DNA of 5,415 nt, taken from positions 1 to 5,415 of the forward strand of contig JAHACE010000054.1 in assembly GCA_018376005.1 (NCBI GenBank). Direction: 5' to 3'. Shown one piece after another: positions 1 through 5,415 of this stretch. The notes beneath the pieces are model-generated. The model was not told where the DNA came from. It made no database searches and saw nothing but the letters and a program-made list of their open reading frames with translations. Position numbers and translations under genes: made by a program. Positions within the stretch are counted from its first letter, which is position 1, and each line of letters opens with the position of its first letter. The DNA comes from Atopobium sp. (GTDB taxonomy: Bacteria; Actinomycetota; Coriobacteriia; Coriobacteriales; Atopobiaceae).

Positions 1-4
1 CCAT
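1..4 (-). CDS. Start of a divergent gene, cut off by the window edge
   Basis: On the minus strand an ATG occupies positions 4-2, followed by one G at position 1, and then the window ends. It is called a gene start because of what lies upstream on the same strand: an AAGGAGG Shine-Dalgarno match (15-9) four bases from the ATG, and a perfect TATAAT (36-31) that would start a leader of roughly 20 nt. The three signals are correctly ordered and spaced, which is unlikely by chance. The product cannot be known from one codon. The gene would be divergent from tyrS and share its intergenic region. The main alternative is a chance SD-ATG pair. Confidence 0.5.
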
Positions 5-8
5 TGAG

Positions 9-15
9 CCTCCTT
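9..15 (-). promoter_or_regulatory. Strong ribosome binding site for the divergent gene
   Basis: The plus strand reads CCTCCTT, which is AAGGAGG on the minus strand, a seven-base match to the anti-Shine-Dalgarno sequence. Four bases (CTCA) separate it from the minus-strand ATG at 4-2, slightly tighter than usual. It is the main reason to believe that a gene leaves the window to the left. Confidence 0.55.
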
Positions 16-30
16 GTCATAGCTCTCACT

Positions 31-60
31 ATTATAGTCTGATATTTATGTTTCAGTGAA
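31..60 (-). promoter_or_regulatory. Putative sigma70-type promoter for the divergent gene
   Basis: On the minus strand a perfect TATAAT lies at 36-31. Eighteen bases upstream is TTCACT (60-55), a 4/6 match to TTGACA. A start site about seven bases after the -10 would fall near position 24. That gives a short leader of about 20 nt containing the AAGGAGG site. The -10 box is convincing; the -35 assignment is weaker. Confidence 0.5.
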
Positions 61-63
61 TAA

Positions 64-77
64 AGAGTTACAACTCT
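64..77. repeat. Short inverted repeat between divergent promoters (possible operator)
   Basis: AGAGTT-AC-AACTCT is a dyad with two perfect 6-base arms and a 2-base centre. It lies just upstream of the minus-strand -35 box (60-55) and about 30 bases upstream of the candidate tyrS -35 box. With almost no loop it is better suited to a dimeric DNA-binding protein than to an RNA hairpin, and no T-run follows. A dyad of this size can also occur by chance in AT-rich DNA, and no known operator is recognised. Confidence 0.35.
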
Positions 78-105
78 GTTGTATTCTGATAGATAACATA
101 TTTGA

Positions 106-136
106 TTGATACTATTTGAAGCAGTAACTATATGAT
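106..136 (+). promoter_or_regulatory. Candidate promoter for tyrS
   Basis: TTGATA (106-111) and TATGAT (131-136) each match the sigma70 consensus at five of six bases, but the spacer is 19 bases, longer than the preferred 17. With a 17-base spacer the -10 would be TATATG (129-134), a poorer match. Transcription would begin near 143, leaving a leader of only about 23 nt before the GTG start of tyrS. Confidence 0.35.
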
Positions 137-152
137 TTAACAGGCTTGCGTT

Positions 153-159
153 GAGAGGA
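153..159 (+). promoter_or_regulatory. Ribosome binding site that decides the tyrS start
   Basis: GAGAGGA ends six bases before the GTG at 166-168, which is ideal spacing. The in-frame TTG at 151 lies upstream of and partly abuts this site, so it cannot use it. The site therefore favours GTG 166 as the start codon. Confidence 0.7.
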
Positions 160-165
160 TACAGA

Positions 166-1377
166 GTGCTTTCAGTAGAAGAACAGCTCCGTGTTATTAC
201 TTCAGGAACTATGCAGATTGTTCCTTTGGACGGTCTAAAAGAGAAACTCAAGAAAGGCACTCCTCTTAACATCAAGCTTGGCGTAGATCCAACAAGCCCT
301 GATTTGCACCTGGGTCACGCAGTTCCGCTGCGTAAGATGCGTCAGTTCCAGGATCTTGGCCATAATGTCACGTTGATTATTGGTAGTGGCACCGCGCTGA
401 TTGGTGACCCTTCTGGTCGAGATTCTACCCGTCCTCCACTCACTTCAGAGCAGGTAGATGCCAACGCAGAGACCTACGTCAACCAGGCAATGAAGATTCT
501 TGATCCAGAAAGAACTACCGTTGTTCATAACGGTGACTGGATTAAGCCTATGAACCTTGAAACCATGCTTGGCCTTATGAGCAAGTTCACCATTGCTCGT
601 ATTCTTGAGCGAGAAGACTTCTCTAATCGCTACCGTAATCAGCAGCCCATTGCGCTCCATGAGTTCATTTACCCTGTTCTTCAGGCATATGATTCTGTTG
701 TTATCAAGGCAGACGTAGAGATGGGCGGAAACGACCAGATCTTCAACTTGCTTGCCGGCCGTGATCTTATGCGTGATATGGACATGGAGCCGCAGATTGC
801 GCTTACCATGCCTCTTCTTGTGGGTACTGATGGCACCAAGAAGATGAGTAAGTCTTATGGCAACTACATTGGACTGACTGATGAGCCAAATGATATGTTT
901 GGCAAGGTTATGTCTATCACCGATGAGATTATTCCAATGTACTACCGCCTTTGCTCTACGCTCTCTATTGATGAGCTTGATGCTATCGATAAGAGCTTTG
1001 AGGACGGTACCGCCGATCCTTACCAGCTCAAGCGTGCTCTTGGTAGAAATATCGTTGATCTTTATCACGGTGAGGGAGAAGGTCTTAAGGCTCAGGCAGC
1101 TTTTGATGCTCAGTTTAAGAACAATGAGGTTCCTGATGATGTCAAAGAGTTTGCAATTTCCCTTGAAGCAGATGAAGACGGTCTCATCTACCTGCCAAAG
1201 ATTTTGGTTGAAGTAGAGATTGCTTCAAGTAACGGTGAGGCTCGTCGTCTCATTGATGGTGGTGGCATTAAGATTAATCAGCAACCTCTTCCAGCAAAGA
1301 CCTATAAGGTTGAACCAGCAGTTCTTGAGAAAGCCCTTCTTCAGGCAGGTAAAAAGCGCTGGGCTCAGCTCGTCTAA
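166..1377 (+). CDS. tyrS: Tyrosyl-tRNA synthetase
   Basis: This cytosolic class I aminoacyl-tRNA synthetase (403 residues) activates tyrosine with ATP and charges tRNA-Tyr. The Rossmann-fold catalytic domain fills about the first 320 residues. It carries the ATP-binding HLGH signature (residues 48-51, after GVDPTSPDL) and KMSKS (226-230, in TKKMSKSYGNYIG). KMSKS rather than KFGKT/S, with the GDPSGRD block near residue 80, places it in the TyrZ/TyrS2-like group rather than the E. coli TyrS group. The C-terminus, about residues 341-403, is an S4 RNA-binding domain (EARRLIDGGGIKIN). The length is normal and no frameshift is seen. GTG 166 is preferred over the in-frame TTG 151 because GAGAGGA stands six bases before the GTG; the protein then begins MLSVEEQL. 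The membrane-protein gene follows after 33 nt with no visible terminator, so read-through is possible. Confidence 0.96.
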   Translation: MLSVEEQLRVITSGTMQIVPLDGLKEKLKKGTPLNIKLGVDPTSPDLHLGHAVPLRKMRQFQDLGHNVTLIIGSGTALIGDPSGRDSTRPPLTSEQVDANAETYVNQAMKILDPERTTVVHNGDWIKPMNLETMLGLMSKFTIARILEREDFSNRYRNQQPIALHEFIYPVLQAYDSVVIKADVEMGGNDQIFNLLAGRDLMRDMDMEPQIALTMPLLVGTDGTKKMSKSYGNYIGLTDEPNDMFGKVMSITDEIIPMYYRLCSTLSIDELDAIDKSFEDGTADPYQLKRALGRNIVDLYHGEGEGLKAQAAFDAQFKNNEVPDDVKEFAISLEADEDGLIYLPKILVEVEIASSNGEARRLIDGGGIKINQQPLPAKTYKVEPAVLEKALLQAGKKRWAQLV

Positions 1378-1410
1378 TTGGTAATGGCCACTAAATAAGG
1401 AAACTTACAT

Positions 1411-3588
1411 ATGTGGAGACAGTTTGCTTTAGCCGTAGCAGTTGTACTGGTTCTTTGTTATGTACCGGGATATCTTTTTTCTCGTGCTCTTGGCACTAAA
1501 CGAATGACATCCCTTGTGGTAGCTCCGCTTATTTCGGTCTGCCTTATTGGCTTTTCTGGAATTGCCATCTACCCTCTGGGTCTAAAAGGTGTAACGCCGC
1601 TTTTGGGAGGCGTTGGTCTTTTTATTCTGATTGCTGCTGGGCTTGCGTATCTTATTCAGAAAATCAGACCCATCCAGGAAAATCAATCTCATGCAAACCT
1701 TGGCGAGAAGGACTCTCTAAACGGAGTCTTTCTCTTAGTAACTGCTGTTATCTCTACTGCAATATTCTTTGTTATTTTCCACAAGGCAATTAGAAACCCC
1801 TCATGGTTCTTGCAGTCCGCTGATAATTATGCGCATCTTGCATACATTACAAGAAGTGTTCAATCGGGCATTTATTCCATGCTGCATGCTGCCTTTTATA
1901 CAGGAGCAAGGCCAGAGTTTCAGACTCCCTTCTTTGATGAAGGCTTCTATCCAAATGCGCTTCATTCGGTAGCTGCTGTTGCTACGACCATAACCGGTCT
2001 TAATGAAGTACTGACAGAAAACGTTGTGTGGTTTGTCTCTGTGGCAGTTATATATCCAGTTGGTATTTGCGCACTGCTTCAAACAATAGGAAAGAAAAAC
2101 CTCGTTGCCAGCGTTCTAACCTCATTTGTAGTTTTTGCACAGCTGGCATTTCCTCTTCGAATGGTCACTGTTCATGCAGTATTTCCAAACGTAATGGGAT
2201 TCTGCGCTGTTCCTAGTGCTGTTGTACTTTTCATCTTGATGCTCAATGGTGCTGTTTCGGACAAAAATGATTCTGCTGCTGAACAGCTAAAGTCGGCTTC
2301 GTTTGTAAATCCAAGGCTAGTGCTTTTGTGTGTGATGGGTATTCTCGCCCTTGCTATGATGCATCCAAGCGCAGATTTCTTCTGGGCTATCTGTGTTTTA
2401 CCTTATGTGCTTTGCAGTTTCTTGCCACGACTTACTAACTTCCTTCAAGACAAATTCACGCTTTCAAAAACAAAAGGTATTGCGCTTTTAGCGGTTATGG
2501 AAGTTGTAACAGCTGGCCTTGCGGTTGGCATTTGGGTTTTCCTGCTTAATACAAGCTTCTTGGCTCCTACGGTCAATTTTGTGTGGGAGATTTATGTCAA
2601 ACCGCTTGCAGCAGCTCAAACCGTATTGAACTTTGGCTTGCTCATGAACATGCCACAAATTCTCTTTGCGGTTGCGTTCTGGATTGGATTTGTTAGCTGC
2701 ATTTTGAACAAGAATTATCGCTGGCTCACTCTGGCGTTTCTCATGACTGCCGTCATTTATGTGGCTAGTCTTTCTGATGTGCTTCCTATTAAGAGGTTTT
2801 TCTCGGGATTTTGGTATACCGATCCAGAAAGAACTGCCGCGATGGTAGCAATAGCAGCAGTCCCTGTTGCAATTATTGGCATGGAAACCGCTATTACGCT
2901 TTTGTTTGATCTGATTAAACACGGAATTAAGACAGTTAAAGAAGGCAACAAAGGCGAGAAAATCAACTCAGAGAATTCTGCTTGCACCATTTCTGCAAAT
3001 GGAGATCAATCATCCTGTAAGCCCTGCATGTTTATTAAAAACTCCGGCATTCTCATGTGCATTATTGCTGTGTTGTGGGGTTGTGCGCTCCTAAGTCCTT
3101 GGGATTTAGCAAGCCTGCCCAGAAGAGAACGCAGTGAGCTTCGTTATGGCATCATTTGGCTTAATGAGGTCTTTGAGCCTCGTGAGCATACAACTTATAA
3201 GGCAAGTGAGGATGAGTTTGTAAAAAAAGCTCTCCAGATTGTTGGTAATGACCTGGTAGTTAATAATCCTTACGATGGCTCGCTTGTTCTGAACTCACTT
3301 TATGGCATGAACATTTTCTACCGGGCAAAGGTAGAATCGGAAGAATTGCCACAAAGTGTAATTATTCGTACAAAGCTTAATGAGGTAGCTACTAATCCAG
3401 AGGTTCAGCAGGCGGTCCGAGAAACTGGAGCAAGATATGTCCTGTTGCTCGACTTGGAAAATCCAGCTTTGTTAGGAGATCAAAGCTATTTCTTCTCAGG
3501 CCTACAAATCACCGATAAAGATCCTGGATTTGAGGTTGTTCTTCGAGAAGGTCCTTACAGACTATATAGAATTACGGCCGTTGAGTAG
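1411..3588 (+). CDS. Large polytopic membrane protein, DUF6541-like (GT-C-like)
   Basis: This 725-residue integral membrane protein resembles the actinobacterial DUF6541 family, whose biochemical role is not established. By eye there are about 13 hydrophobic helices. The clearest are near 5-25, 34-57, 61-82, 104-125, 204-223, 356-379, 413-431, 437-455, 475-500 and 547-565. A long loop (about 127-182) contains DNYAH, with Asp138 and His142, and later FYPNALHS. An acidic residue in the first large outer loop is typical of GT-C glycosyltransferases that use lipid-linked sugars. FWYTDPERTAAM (467-478) and the C-terminal soluble region (about 570-725, with NNPYDGSLVLNSLYG) also look family-typical. 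The hydrophilic stretch 505-545 is probably a cytoplasmic linker. The ATG is preceded by AAGGAA with an 8-base gap. The rfb genes lie 75 nt downstream, which suggests a role in surface-glycan assembly. Confidence is good for a membrane protein, moderate for the family and low for activity. Confidence 0.8.
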   Translation: MWRQFALAVAVVLVLCYVPGYLFSRALGTKRMTSLVVAPLISVCLIGFSGIAIYPLGLKGVTPLLGGVGLFILIAAGLAYLIQKIRPIQENQSHANLGEKDSLNGVFLLVTAVISTAIFFVIFHKAIRNPSWFLQSADNYAHLAYITRSVQSGIYSMLHAAFYTGARPEFQTPFFDEGFYPNALHSVAAVATTITGLNEVLTENVVWFVSVAVIYPVGICALLQTIGKKNLVASVLTSFVVFAQLAFPLRMVTVHAVFPNVMGFCAVPSAVVLFILMLNGAVSDKNDSAAEQLKSASFVNPRLVLLCVMGILALAMMHPSADFFWAICVLPYVLCSFLPRLTNFLQDKFTLSKTKGIALLAVMEVVTAGLAVGIWVFLLNTSFLAPTVNFVWEIYVKPLAAAQTVLNFGLLMNMPQILFAVAFWIGFVSCILNKNYRWLTLAFLMTAVIYVASLSDVLPIKRFFSGFWYTDPERTAAMVAIAAVPVAIIGMETAITLLFDLIKHGIKTVKEGNKGEKINSENSACTISANGDQSSCKPCMFIKNSGILMCIIAVLWGCALLSPWDLASLPRRERSELRYGIIWLNEVFEPREHTTYKASEDEFVKKALQIVGNDLVVNNPYDGSLVLNSLYGMNIFYRAKVESEELPQSVIIRTKLNEVATNPEVQQAVRETGARYVLLLDLENPALLGDQSYFFSGLQITDKDPGFEVVLREGPYRLYRITAVE

Positions 3589-3592
3589 GACT

Positions 3593-3621
3593 TTGGTAAG
3601 CTTACGTATGAGCGTTATTCT
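3593..3621 (+). promoter_or_regulatory. Weak candidate promoter for the rfb genes
   Basis: TTGGTA (3593-3598) and TATTCT (3616-3621) are separated by 17 bases, and each matches the consensus at four of six positions. The spacing is ideal but the boxes are weak. It lies in the 75-nt gap after the membrane-protein stop. The alternative is that the rfb genes are read by transcription from upstream, since no terminator is visible in the gap. Confidence 0.22.
3596..3605. repeat. 10-bp perfect palindrome in the gap before rfbA
   Basis: GTAAGCTTAC is a perfect 10-base palindrome with no loop. It starts 8 bases after the stop of the membrane-protein gene and overlaps the candidate -35 box and spacer. 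It could be a small protein-binding site; without a loop or T-run it is not a terminator. Chance is a real possibility at this length. Confidence 0.2.
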
Positions 3622-3663
3622 AAGTACCATTGCGCGAGAAACTCGATTGATGAGGAGTAGATT

Positions 3664-4465
3664 GTGAAAGGCATTATTCTTGCAGGAGGTAGCGGTACCA
3701 GGCTTTATCCTCTGACAACCGTTACATCTAAACAACTCCTGCCTGTTTATGACAAGCCAATGATTTACTATCCTCTGTCTACGCTTATGCTGGCGGGGAT
3801 TAGAGACATTCTTGTTATCTCTACTCCTCGTGACCTTCCAAATTTTGAAAAGCTTTTGGGTGACGGATCTGATTTTGGCATCTCTATCAGCTATGCTGAA
3901 CAGCCTTCTCCTGATGGATTGGCTCAGGCTTTTGTTATTGGTAAAGAGTTTATTGGTGATGACGCTGCAGCTCTGATTCTTGGAGACAATATCTTCTTTG
4001 GAAACGGTCTTTCAGGACTTGTCAGAAAAGCTGCCCAACAGGCACAAATTTCTGGTCGAGCTACCGTTTTTGGTTACCACGTGGATGATCCAGAGCGTTT
4101 TGGTGTTGTTGAGTTTGATAAGAATTACAACGCCATTTCAATTGAAGAGAAGCCAATCCATCCAAAGTCTAACTATGCCGTAACTGGTCTCTATTTCTAT
4201 GATCAGCGTGTTACTGAGCTGGTAAAGCAAGTTCAGCCAAGTGCTCGTGGTGAGTACGAGATTACTGATCTTAACCGTCTGTATTACCGTTGAAACAGCT
4301 CAGGGTCTGCCGGTAAGCGTTCCAGAAGAGATTGCTTTTGAGAATGGCTGGATTGATAGCTCAAAACTCATTGAATGTGCAGAACGCTACGGTAAATCTA
4401 CGTATGGCGAGCACCTCAAGAGCGTTGCAGAAGGACGTATCCTTCCTTCTGGAAAGGGAGAGTAG
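3664..4465 (+). pseudogene. rfbA: Glucose-1-phosphate thymidylyltransferase, disrupted by internal deletion
   Basis: Intact RfbA/RmlA joins dTTP and glucose-1-phosphate into dTDP-glucose, the first step towards dTDP-L-rhamnose. The GTG start has GAGGAG (3652-3657) six bases upstream. The first 209 codons (3664-4290) are canonical: the nucleotide-binding loop LAGGSGTRLYPLT (6-18), QLLPVYDKPMIYYPLST, the metal-binding Asp in GDN (Asp108), EEKP (161-164) and GEYEITDLNRLYY. A TGA at 4291-4293 then stops this frame. Homology resumes at once in the +1 frame from about 4286 (TVETAQGLPVSVPEEIAF, GWID) and runs to the natural TAG at 4463-4465. Compared with full-length RfbA of about 290-300 residues, about 32 codons are missing, including the GRG-x-AWLDTGT segment with the second metal-binding Asp. 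A 209-residue product may be made but should be inactive. The alternative is an assembly or sequencing deletion in an intact gene. Confidence 0.85.
4282..4294 (+). other. Deletion junction inside rfbA
   Basis: At TATTACCGTTGAA the N-terminal frame reads Y-Y-R-stop, while the frame one base later reads T-V-E and continues the RfbA C-terminus. The frame change means the missing length is 3n+2 bases. Family alignment from memory suggests about 95-101 bases. ACCGT at the junction (4286-4290) also occurs at 4274-4278, so a short repeat may have been involved, but the lost copy cannot be seen. Confidence 0.7.
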
Positions 4466-4466
4466 T

Positions 4467-5366
4467 ATGCACGTTCTTATTACCGGCGCGCATGGCCAGT
4501 TAGGCAACGAGCTCAAATGTCTTTTTGAGTCCGGTGTCTCTGAGATTGGCCCAATTCCAGAGGTTTTTGTTGAACCAGATGTTGATTATACTGACGCAGA
4601 CGAGCTTGACATCACTAGCGCTGAGGCAGTTAATACATGGTTTGACCAGCATGAACGCTATGACGTTGTTATTAACTGTGCTGCCGCAACAAATGTAGAT
4701 GGTTGCGAGAGCAATTTTGAGATGGCGTTTGCGGTAAATGCGCTTGGCCCTATGAATCTTGCACGAGCTTGCAACTCTACGCAAACAAAGCTTGTTCAGG
4801 TATCCACTGATTATGTCTTTAGCGGTAAGGAAAGCTCTCCTCGCACGGAACAAGATGCTCCTTGTCCTGTTTCTGCCTATGGTCGATCCAAATTAGCAGG
4901 AGAGGGACTTGCGCTGGCCGCAAATGCTCAAACGTTTGTGGTTAGAACGGCGTGGCTTTATGGTTATGTTGGCAAGAACTTTGTGGCAACCATGCGCACC
5001 CTTGGTGCAAAGTACCCAGAGATTAGTGTTGTTGATGATCAAGTAGGTAATCCTACCAGCGCAAATGATTTGGCACACACAATCTTGTGCATTGCAGCTA
5101 CTGAGAACTATGGCATCTACCACGCAACCAATGAGGGAACATGTTCATGGGCTGATTTTGCAGAAGCTATTATGGCTGGCAGTAATCTTGATTGTAAGGT
5201 TGCTAGAGTAACTTCTGCTCAGTGGAAAGAGATGCACCCAGAAAGCGCTTCTCGCCCCGCATATTCATCTTTGGTAAATGGGCATCTTGAGAGTACCATT
5301 GGAAATTGTATGAGGACTTGGCAAGAGGCTCTTGCGACATATCTTTCGAAGGTAGAAAGAGGTTAG
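4467..5366 (+). CDS. rfbD: dTDP-4-dehydrorhamnose reductase
   Basis: RfbD/RmlD reduces dTDP-4-dehydro-L-rhamnose to dTDP-L-rhamnose with NAD(P)H in the cytosol, the last step of the pathway. The 299-residue protein is an extended short-chain dehydrogenase. It has the Rossmann dinucleotide loop GAHGQLG (7-13), LDIT (48-51), NCAAATNVDGCE (70-81), the catalytic STDYVFSG (113-120), YGRSK with Tyr138 and Lys142, RTAWLYG (160-166) and the C-terminal RPAYSSL (263-269). It is normal length and complete, with no fused epimerase (RmlC) domain. The ATG at 4467 is chosen because the protein then begins MHVLITGAHG and a GGAAAGGGAG purine run (4451-4460) lies six bases upstream. An upstream in-frame TTG at 4332 would overlap the conserved rfbA C-terminus. 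One base separates it from the rfbA stop and one base from rfbB, so translational coupling is likely. Confidence 0.95.
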   Translation: MHVLITGAHGQLGNELKCLFESGVSEIGPIPEVFVEPDVDYTDADELDITSAEAVNTWFDQHERYDVVINCAAATNVDGCESNFEMAFAVNALGPMNLARACNSTQTKLVQVSTDYVFSGKESSPRTEQDAPCPVSAYGRSKLAGEGLALAANAQTFVVRTAWLYGYVGKNFVATMRTLGAKYPEISVVDDQVGNPTSANDLAHTILCIAATENYGIYHATNEGTCSWADFAEAIMAGSNLDCKVARVTSAQWKEMHPESASRPAYSSLVNGHLESTIGNCMRTWQEALATYLSKVERG

Positions 5367-5367
5367 T

Positions 5368-5415
5368 GTGAAGACCTATTTAGTAACTGGTGGAGCTGGA
5401 TTTATTGGTTCAAAC
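5368..5415 (+). CDS. rfbB: dTDP-glucose 4,6-dehydratase, N-terminal fragment
   Basis: Only the first 16 codons are in the window, reading (M)KTYLVTGGAGFIGSN. GGAGFIGSN is the NAD-binding Rossmann loop of extended short-chain dehydrogenases, and this form with the KTYLVTGG lead-in is typical of RfbB/RmlB. That enzyme turns dTDP-glucose into dTDP-4-dehydro-6-deoxyglucose. The GTG start is one base after the rfbD stop and has AGAAAGAGG (5354-5362) five bases upstream. A related epimerase such as GalE is possible from the motif alone, but the rfbA-rfbD context favours RfbB. Confidence 0.85.
   Translation, partial: MKTYLVTGGAGFIGSN

Noticed and set aside
151..165. TTG at 151 as the start of tyrS
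   Set aside because: The GAGAGGA ribosome binding site lies downstream of this TTG and is correctly spaced for GTG 166. The five extra residues (MRGYR) are not expected in the family.
502..520. 19-base near-repeat shared with 2821-2839 (one mismatch)
   Set aside because: GATCCAGAAAGAACT occurs in both tyrS and the membrane protein, each time in frame as DPERT. Both are protein-coding motifs using the same codons, with no other shared flank, so it is coincidence rather than a mobile or regulatory repeat.
445..1068. 207-codon minus-strand open frame inside tyrS
   Set aside because: It lies wholly opposite a clear tyrosyl-tRNA synthetase, its translation resembles no family I know, and it has no convincing start signals. 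It is a shadow of tyrS codon use.
1378..1410. Terminator between tyrS and the membrane protein gene
   Set aside because: No GC-rich stem or T-run is present in these 33 bases; they hold only the AAGGAA ribosome binding site of the next gene.
3635..3645. CGAG-AAA-CTCG hairpin before rfbA as a terminator
   Set aside because: The stem is only four pairs and no T-run follows, so it should not terminate transcription.
4282..4294. Programmed ribosomal frameshift restoring RfbA
   Set aside because: There is no slippery sequence or downstream pseudoknot that I can see. A frameshift would not replace the missing WLDTGT region, so the fused product would still lack an essential segment.
4241..4465. 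Separate 74-codon gene starting at 4241
   Set aside because: Its first part is the rfbA N-terminal region read out of frame. Only codons from about 4286 show homology, and that is to the RfbA C-terminus, so it belongs to the broken rfbA.
4332..4466. Extended rfbD start at TTG 4332, adding 45 residues
   Set aside because: The added stretch overlaps the conserved RfbA C-terminus in another frame and does not resemble any RfbD N-terminus. MHVLITGAHGQLG at 4467 is the normal start and has its own ribosome binding site.

Overview
The window looks like a chromosomal stretch from a moderately AT-rich Gram-positive bacterium. My best guess is an actinobacterium of the Coriobacteriia (Atopobium/Lancefieldella/Olsenella-like). 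The guess rests on a low-to-mid GC content, clear Shine-Dalgarno sites, several GTG starts, and a large membrane protein resembling the actinobacterial DUF6541 family beside dTDP-rhamnose genes. It is an impression from protein resemblance, not a search result.

Layout. Positions 1-165 form a divergent intergenic region. On the minus strand there is a strong Shine-Dalgarno site and an ATG for a gene that leaves the window at once, with a perfect TATAAT upstream of it. On the plus strand there is a probable promoter for tyrS. A 6+6 bp dyad at 64-77 lies between the two. Then come, all on the plus strand: tyrS (166-1377, tyrosyl-tRNA synthetase, GTG start); a 725-residue polytopic membrane protein of DUF6541 type (1411-3588), 33 nt after tyrS; a 75-nt gap; rfbA/rmlA (3664-4465, glucose-1-phosphate thymidylyltransferase), broken by an internal deletion; rfbD/rmlD (4467-5366, dTDP-4-dehydrorhamnose reductase); and the first 16 codons of rfbB/rmlB (5368-5415, dTDP-glucose 4,6-dehydratase). 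The rfb genes are separated by a single base each, so they form a tight operon.

How the genes fit together. RfbA makes dTDP-glucose, RfbB dehydrates it, RfbC epimerises it (no rfbC is seen here) and RfbD reduces the product to dTDP-L-rhamnose. The membrane protein is a plausible consumer of activated sugars, or a partner in building a rhamnose-containing surface glycan. That link is inferred from position and a GT-C-like appearance. tyrS is a housekeeping gene that happens to head the stack.

The most notable thing is the rfbA lesion. The N-terminal 209 codons and the C-terminal ~59 codons are both well conserved, but they sit in different frames. About 32 codons between them are missing, including the family's WLDTGT segment with the second metal-binding aspartate. 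This is either a recent inactivating deletion or an assembly error. I see no mobile element, CRISPR array, RNA gene or clearly new system in the window.
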